NCBI GenBank assembly: GCA_946481195.1
Contig: CAMLNG010000081.1
Span: 1-10,857, forward strand
DNA: 10,857 nucleotides
Source: an uncultured Chromatiaceae bacterium
GTDB lineage: Bacteria > Pseudomonadota > Gammaproteobacteria > Enterobacterales > Alteromonadaceae
Reading direction: 5' to 3'
Part shown: one piece after another, positions 7,274-10,857 of the stretch
Layout: every line of letters begins with the position of its first letter
Numbering within the stretch: position 1 is the first letter of the stretch
Position numbers and translations under genes: made by a program
The notes under the pieces: generated by a model
What the model saw: only the letters and a program-made list of their open reading frames with translations
Database searches by the model: none
Told to the model about the DNA's origin: nothing

Positions 7274-7492
7274 TTACGTATCGTTTTTATCTATATCGTC
7301 TGTAGGAATGTATGGTTCCCATTTCATTTTAATATGATGCTGCATCATCGCTTCTTCGTACGAAGAAGCTTCTATTTGATGAATCAATCGAGCATCCGTA
7401 GAAATTAATTTTTTACTTTTGAAATAAGCAATATTTTCTTTATTCGTGAAAGTGATTCCACTGTCATCTTCCCATGCTTCAAAAATATGCAT
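7274..7492 (-). CDS. small acidic protein, probable orphan immunity protein
   Basis: A 72-residue protein beginning MHIFEAWEDDSGITF, with the stretches ENIAYFKSKKLISTDARLIHQIEA and EEAMMQHHIKMKWEPY. From memory this resembles a widespread family of small proteins next to Rhs toxins that end in EAM..HH...GWEPYKP; the exact family name is not known to me. The start has GAGG four bases upstream. It is the last minus-strand gene of the Rhs tail, 62 bases after the preceding gene, and ends 43 bases from the convergent DUF481 gene. Low GC compared with the housekeeping genes suggests transfer together with a toxin module. The immunity role is inferred from context. Confidence 0.6.
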   Translation of the reverse strand: MHIFEAWEDDSGITFTNKENIAYFKSKKLISTDARLIHQIEASSYEEAMMQHHIKMKWEPYIPTDDIDKNDT

Positions 7493-7554
7493 TTAGCCTC
7501 GCAGCAATTTCCATAAATTAATCGCCTACTAAATAACGCGAATTTCTCATGACT

Positions 7555-8124
7555 TTATTCGCAAGGCAGTTCATCGACAAAGTTAATATCTAAATCTTCG
7601 TTTATAAATTCGGGAAATTCATACATATGAAAGTAGATTCCAGCGTCACTAAAGCTCCAAACAGAGAAATATCGACACATTTCGCTGATTACATCAAGTT
7701 CACCTAAATAAATAAAACCAGGATTCTTTTTCACCATACGCCAAAGAACTCCTTGATTTACCTCTTCGCAACCACCGTTAAGGCTTGCTTTTAACTTTTC
7801 TAGGCCTGCTTCTCTGTAGAGCTTCAGCTCATTCGCGAAATTATCATTAACCTCATGAAAAACAACTCCAACCCCATTAGTACCGAGCGACATTGCCTTT
7901 TTGAAATCACCTAAAAACTCATTCGGCTCTTTACTGCGATCGGACCATGAAAAAGATTTTGACAATATTATTTTTCTTAGAACATCCGTACTTTCCTTAC
8001 ATTTTAAGAACCCAAGCTCACCGCATAAACTTTCATAAGCAATTGTATATGTATCCAATATGCAATCAGAAAGGCCAGTTACGCATTCTCTAGCTCTAAC
8101 ATCATTTTTAGATATATATATCAT
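7555..8124 (-). CDS. hypothetical protein in Rhs tail, probable orphan immunity protein
   Basis: A 189-residue protein that I do not recognise. It has no signal peptide or membrane segment, is acidic and aromatic-rich towards the C-terminus (SVWSFSDAGIYFHMYEFPEF, then an Asp/Glu-rich end), and contains five cysteines in its first half and four more after it or nearby. AT-rich composition, small size, same strand and position within a row of small genes behind an Rhs toxin all fit an immunity protein left from an earlier toxin. The ATG is preceded by a purine-rich GAAGGGG, closely spaced. The 94 bases before it (8125-8218) contain no gene I can support. Confidence 0.55.
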   Translation of the reverse strand: MIYISKNDVRARECVTGLSDCILDTYTIAYESLCGELGFLKCKESTDVLRKIILSKSFSWSDRSKEPNEFLGDFKKAMSLGTNGVGVVFHEVNDNFANELKLYREAGLEKLKASLNGGCEEVNQGVLWRMVKKNPGFIYLGELDVISEMCRYFSVWSFSDAGIYFHMYEFPEFINEDLDINFVDELPCE

Positions 8125-8218
8125 ACCCCTTCACCCACTGAGAACTCCCCCTTAATTTACGAGGTGTCATTACGAATAATGGACTCTCAGATATAGAAAA
8201 AACCAACTAACGCACCAT

Positions 8219-8596
8219 CTATGTTCTTTCTATTGAAACATTTGTAGCACCAAAAGACAAAACAGTCTCGTGACTTTGAGCACCACTACCCACGTGATTT
8301 ATACTAACATTAAAAAAACACTTACCATCTTGACTATCAATATTATTGCTGCATGTGATGCTATTCACTACATCATTAGGGATAAAACGACCTACCCAAG
8401 ATAAATCAATAACACCTTCAAACACTAAAAACCCATCCTTCACCTCCTCATCAACCAGATAATCAAATGAACTACATTTCATTATAAAGACAGAGTCTAA
8501 CTGAATTTTCACACATTCATTCCAGCCATCAACAACTATCATTTTGCATCCACTATGACCATAATATAGATTTTTCATAAATTCATTTAACTTCAT
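8219..8596 (-). CDS. probable orphan Rhs immunity protein (DUF6258-like, tentative)
   Basis: A 125-residue protein from the ATG at 8596: MKLNEFMKNLYYGHSGCK, then VVDGWNECVKIQLDSVF, DEEVKDGFLVFEGV, and PNDVVNSI. The layout, a short helix followed by a CK...V.GW...V.IQ.D segment, DEE..DG.LVFEG and PND.IN, recalls small immunity-like proteins that I associate with DUF6258; this is from memory and needs a profile search. AAGGAG lies eleven bases upstream, and a GTG at 8608 is also in frame but overlaps that site. The AAGGAG codes for the last two residues of the decayed toxin tail at 8605-8712, so this gene was most likely translated right behind that toxin and is its former immunity partner. Confidence 0.65.
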   Translation of the reverse strand: MKLNEFMKNLYYGHSGCKMIVVDGWNECVKIQLDSVFIMKCSSFDYLVDEEVKDGFLVFEGVIDLSWVGRFIPNDVVNSITCSNNIDSQDGKCFFNVSINHVGSGAQSHETVLSFGATNVSIERT

Positions 8597-8604
8597 ACTA
8601 TGAG

Positions 8605-8712
8605 TCACTCCTTAATTGGCCAGTGGTCATATGAACCATTTTCAGGTACTACATTCCCTTACGGGGCTGTAAACGGAATTTGCCCCTTTGTCAATGGACC
8701 TGTACCAGGTAA
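8605..8712 (-). pseudogene. decayed C-terminal end of a displaced Rhs toxin
   Basis: Read on the minus strand from 8712, this gives PGTGPLTKGQIPFTAP, a TAA stop at 8661-8659, then GNVVPENGSYDHWPIKE and a TGA at 8607-8605. Apart from the single internal stop (TAA, one base from a tyrosine codon) the frame is coherent and protein-like on both sides. It ends immediately before the immunity-like gene at 8596, the normal toxin-immunity spacing. It has no start codon and is not connected to the Rhs core. This is the picture expected of an orphan toxin tail. The toxin family is not recognised, and because only ~35 codons remain this is an inference. Confidence 0.5.
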
Positions 8713-8717
8713 ACAGC

Positions 8718-8969
8718 ACGGCACTTTGCTGGAATTATATAGCAAGGGCTGACGGCTGGACTCTGAAGCCAGCCGCTAAGTATTTTTTAATTTGCACAAG
8801 AAGTCAGCATGGAGGCCGGTCAGCGTTATCCGCTGAACGACCAGATCCGCATCAGCGGATCCTGGCAAGATGACAGAACTGAGCTCATTTTATTTCTGGC
8901 GAAAATGCCGCGTACTCGCTGGGTCTGTTTGATTCTAAACAGAAAGTCAGCATTAGCGTGACGTTTTAA
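8718..8969 (+). pseudogene. duplicated, decayed 3' fragment of the DUF481 gene
   Basis: This stretch aligns end to end with the last ~250 bases of the DUF481 gene (about 6978-7230). I estimate by eye roughly three-quarters to four-fifths identity, including an exact run CGACCAGATCCGCATCAGC. Compared with the intact gene it has an in-frame TGA and at least two one-base deletions (near 8760 and 8910), and no start. It still ends LFDSKQKVSISVTF plus stop, matching LFDSKQKISIGAAF. It therefore looks like a truncated, divergent copy rather than a recent tandem duplication. It lies antisense to the Rhs locus, between the first immunity gene and the orphan genes, and abuts the toxin remnant within about six bases. 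Confidence 0.88.
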
Positions 8970-9018
8970 ACGTATATTTCAAAAACACTAATTTAGTATC
9001 TTTTTAGTTGGTTTTTTA

Positions 9019-9038
9019 CACATTAAAATTTCAATGTG
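9019..9038. repeat. AT-rich palindrome downstream of the immunity gene
   Basis: CACATTAAAA followed by TTTCAATGTG forms ten-base arms with one mismatch. It lies about 22 bases past the stop of the minus-strand immunity gene. No T-run follows on the minus strand, so it is not a classical terminator. Confidence 0.35.
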
Positions 9039-9059
9039 AAATATATCTGGCTAATTCAA

Positions 9060-9548
9060 CTATAGAGATAGAGTACATTTCACGCCTCCTTCTTCAAGGA
9101 TAATTTCATTACCTTCAACTAAATCGATTGAAAAACGATGAATATCAAATGGAGCAGGAGTATCACTAGTTATTGACCAAACAACTTCAGAAACATCATC
9201 ATTTGGACAGAATACAACCAATCTTTCACCAAAATAAACTTTTAAAGACCCATCGCTTAATAACCGAACATTACTCACCACCTCTCCAATAAAACCATAA
9301 ATATCTTGAATAACCTCCCCTCTTTTTACAAAAAAATCTAAAGAATCACTCGCACGGTCTGAAACACAATCTCCACATGCAGAGACCCAAACATAAGAGT
9401 TGTCGATAGCACTTACTAGGCATAATTGAATCTCAACACTATATACGACTAATTTGTCGAGGCTGGCTCCTACTAAGTACTCTTTTGCCTTAGCTTCAAA
9501 AAAATCAATTTTTCCCATACACGTCGTTACTGTATCACTCGAATCCAT
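9060..9548 (-). CDS. probable cognate immunity protein for the Rhs toxin
   Basis: A 162-residue protein without signal peptide or membrane segment, acidic, beta-rich by appearance. A segment near residues 85-125 (GEVVSNVRLLSDGSLKVYFGERLVVFCP, then EVVWSIT) shows the pattern 'G..V..V.L..DG.L.V.FG..L.V.P....E..W.I' seen in several small immunity-type families; I cannot assign one with certainty. It begins 30 bases after the rhs stop codon, with AGAGG about ten bases before the ATG, and has the same low GC as the toxin domain. By the standard arrangement of Rhs loci the gene directly behind the toxin protects against it. This is context-based inference. Confidence 0.65.
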   Translation of the reverse strand: MDSSDTVTTCMGKIDFFEAKAKEYLVGASLDKLVVYSVEIQLCLVSAIDNSYVWVSACGDCVSDRASDSLDFFVKRGEVIQDIYGFIGEVVSNVRLLSDGSLKVYFGERLVVFCPNDDVSEVVWSITSDTPAPFDIHRFSIDLVEGNEIILEEGGVKCTLSL

Positions 9549-9578
9549 AAATTAATTACCTCTGAGTTATTATCACTA

Positions 9579-10857
9579 TTATTTTATTCTTCTTTTTATT
9601 CTAGAACCTGGCTGCGACTGAGCAAATTTAATATGACTTCTTGCCTCTTGTTCATGCTTGGGCACATTCCCGAAGTTTTTCCCTGTTTTTGGATTTACTT
9701 TTTGTTTCGTATCCGTTCTTGAAGTCACGACCCTAGTTTCATGATTAGGACCGCCATCCATGACCCTTATATCCATATTCAATTCAGGACTATTATGGAG
9801 CGTACCCGTTTCCGTTCCGCTTTTATTTGTTATTGCAACCTCAGGCATTCCTGCATTATTCAGGGATGCTCGGACTGCGTCCGGGGAATTATGAATTACA
9901 GCTCCATCAACAGATACTATAAAGTCGGCCCCTGCTCTTGAAGCATTGATAGCCATTCCTGCTCCACCAGGAATGACAGGTAATGCAACAGCAATTCCGT
10001 CAGCAACAACACCTATTGCATCGAAACCGGCAGCGGACCAGTTTCCTTCAGCAAGATTTCTGCCTAAAGAAACTAAACCTATACTCAGACTTGCAGCATC
10101 CCAAGCTGACTCTAAGTACATACCCTCAGGATCCACCTTATTCATCGGGTCATTGCCGACATAGGCGTACCAGTTCATGCCGTCTTTGTAGCCGAGTGGA
10201 TCGGTTTGCAGGAAGCGGCCTAGTTTTGGATGGTACACCCGGGCTTTGTAGTGATAAAGCTCGGTGCCCGGTAACAGAATTTGGCCTGTGTATCTGAAAC
10301 GGGACGTGCTGGCATTCATTGGCTCGCCGTAGGGGCCGTATTGGTGTTTTTGCACCACAGAGCCTGCGGCATTGGTTTCGGCAATGATGCTGCCGCGCTC
10401 ATCTGCCAGCAGGTATGTTGGGCTTGTTGTGGCACTGCCGTCGAAGCTAACTAACGGGTCGTCGCTGCCAATGCCATGCACATAGCGTTTCAGCAAAGTG
10501 CCGCTGGCGTTGTATTCCGCGACTAACTCGTTACCGTCGTATAAAAAAGTTGTTTTGCTGCCATTTAAAGTGCTGCTGTTTAGGCGGCCGGTCGCGTCAT
10601 ATTCCAGGCTCAGATTTTGGCCGGATTTGCTGGCAGAGCTCAGCCGGTTGTGAGCGTTGTAGTTGTAGGTCCACCCGTCAAAGCTCGTTAAATTGCCATT
10701 AGGGTCATAACTGAAGCTCTGGCCTGAATATGTGGTGTATTGGTTTAAATTGTTGGGCTGATAGTCCTGCCGACCCGGTTGCGGGATTTTGATTTGGAAA
10801 TCGACACTTGAAGTAAGCCGGTTGATAAGCTGGCCAGATGGGCTGTATTGCAAACTC
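9579..10857 (-). CDS. Rhs/YD-repeat polymorphic toxin, C-terminal part (runs off right edge)
   Basis: The last 425 or so codons of an Rhs protein; the start and most of the protein are beyond the right edge. YD repeats are clear ([45 protein letters not shown]), followed by the Rhs-associated core: [69 protein letters not shown]. The core ends at DPEG (residues 241-244 of the visible part), where the DNA turns AT-rich. Rhs cores form a cocoon that encloses the toxin and cut it free. The variable 180-residue tail has a hydrophobic Ala/Gly-rich segment (about 245-320: [33 protein letters not shown]) common as a pre-toxin linker, then a basic domain containing [19 protein letters not shown] and [17 protein letters not shown] and ending RIKRRIK. 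The toxin family is not identified; a basic, His-containing domain would fit a nuclease, but this is a guess. Confidence 0.9.
   Translation of the reverse strand, partial: SLQYSPSGQLINRLTSSVDFQIKIPQPGRQDYQPNNLNQYTTYSGQSFSYDPNGNLTSFDGWTYNYNAHNRLSSASKSGQNLSLEYDATGRLNSSTLNGSKTTFLYDGNELVAEYNASGTLLKRYVHGIGSDDPLVSFDGSATTSPTYLLADERGSIIAETNAAGSVVQKHQYGPYGEPMNASTSRFRYTGQILLPGTELYHYKARVYHPKLGRFLQTDPLGYKDGMNWYAYVGNDPMNKVDPEGMYLESAWDAASLSIGLVSLGRNLAEGNWSAAGFDAIGVVADGIAVALPVIPGGAGMAINASRAGADFIVSVDGAVIHNSPDAVRASLNNAGMPEVAITNKSGTETGTLHNSPELNMDIRVMDGGPNHETRVVTSRTDTKQKVNPKTGKNFGNVPKHEQEARSHIKFAQSQPGSRIKRRIK

Noticed and set aside
8688..8873. 61-codon plus-strand frame starting in the toxin remnant
   Set aside because: It is a chance frame across the joint between the toxin remnant and the frameshifted DUF481 fragment.
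9019..9038. Intrinsic terminator for the Rhs immunity transcript
   Set aside because: The palindrome is AT-rich and is not followed by a T-run on the minus strand.
7231..10857. Insertion sequence or transposon carrying the toxin region
   Set aside because: No transposase gene, terminal inverted repeats or target duplication were found. Recombination in shared flanks explains the layout better.

Overview
The window looks like the chromosome of a gammaproteobacterium close to Rheinheimera or Alishewanella. This is an inference from the style of the proteins and from the conserved block pepP - ygfB / zapA - ssrS (6S RNA) - ygfA, which has the same order in E. coli and many other gammaproteobacteria. 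The genus was not tested by any search.

Layout. Positions 1-2093 are conserved housekeeping DNA. The N-terminus of PepP and all of YgfB lie on the minus strand. Divergent from them on the plus strand are a short ZapA, the 6S RNA with its own extended -10 promoter, and 5-formyltetrahydrofolate cyclo-ligase, which starts about ten bases after the 6S RNA ends. Positions 2203-5429 hold two independent plus-strand genes, each followed by a strong hairpin terminator: a CNNM/CBS/CorC_HlyC membrane transporter of the YtfL/PaeA type and a PA-domain M28 metallopeptidase lipoprotein. Positions 5481-6129 have no convincing gene but carry several inverted and direct repeats. Positions 6169-7230 encode a DUF481-type outer-membrane beta-barrel protein.

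Positions 7231-10857 are an accessory region, the 3' tail of an Rhs/YD-repeat polymorphic toxin locus read on the minus strand. The Rhs gene enters from the right edge. Its GC-rich core ends at a DPEG motif near 10122-10133, where it switches to an AT-rich variable C-terminal (toxin) domain of 180 residues. A likely cognate immunity gene follows 30 bases later. Further downstream are three more small AT-rich genes in the same orientation, which I read as orphan immunity genes from earlier toxins.

The most informative feature is a scar between the first immunity gene and the other three. It holds (a) a decayed, duplicated 3' end of the DUF481 gene on the plus strand (about 8718-8969) and, abutting it, (b) a minus-strand stretch (8605-8712) that reads as the last ~35 codons of a lost Rhs toxin, broken by one stop codon and ending inside the ribosome binding site of the next immunity gene. 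The simplest reading is that the present toxin/immunity pair arrived together with a copy of the flanking DUF481 gene, pushed the older toxin tail out of frame with the Rhs core, and left its immunity genes in place. The tail therefore records at least two rounds of toxin-tip replacement.
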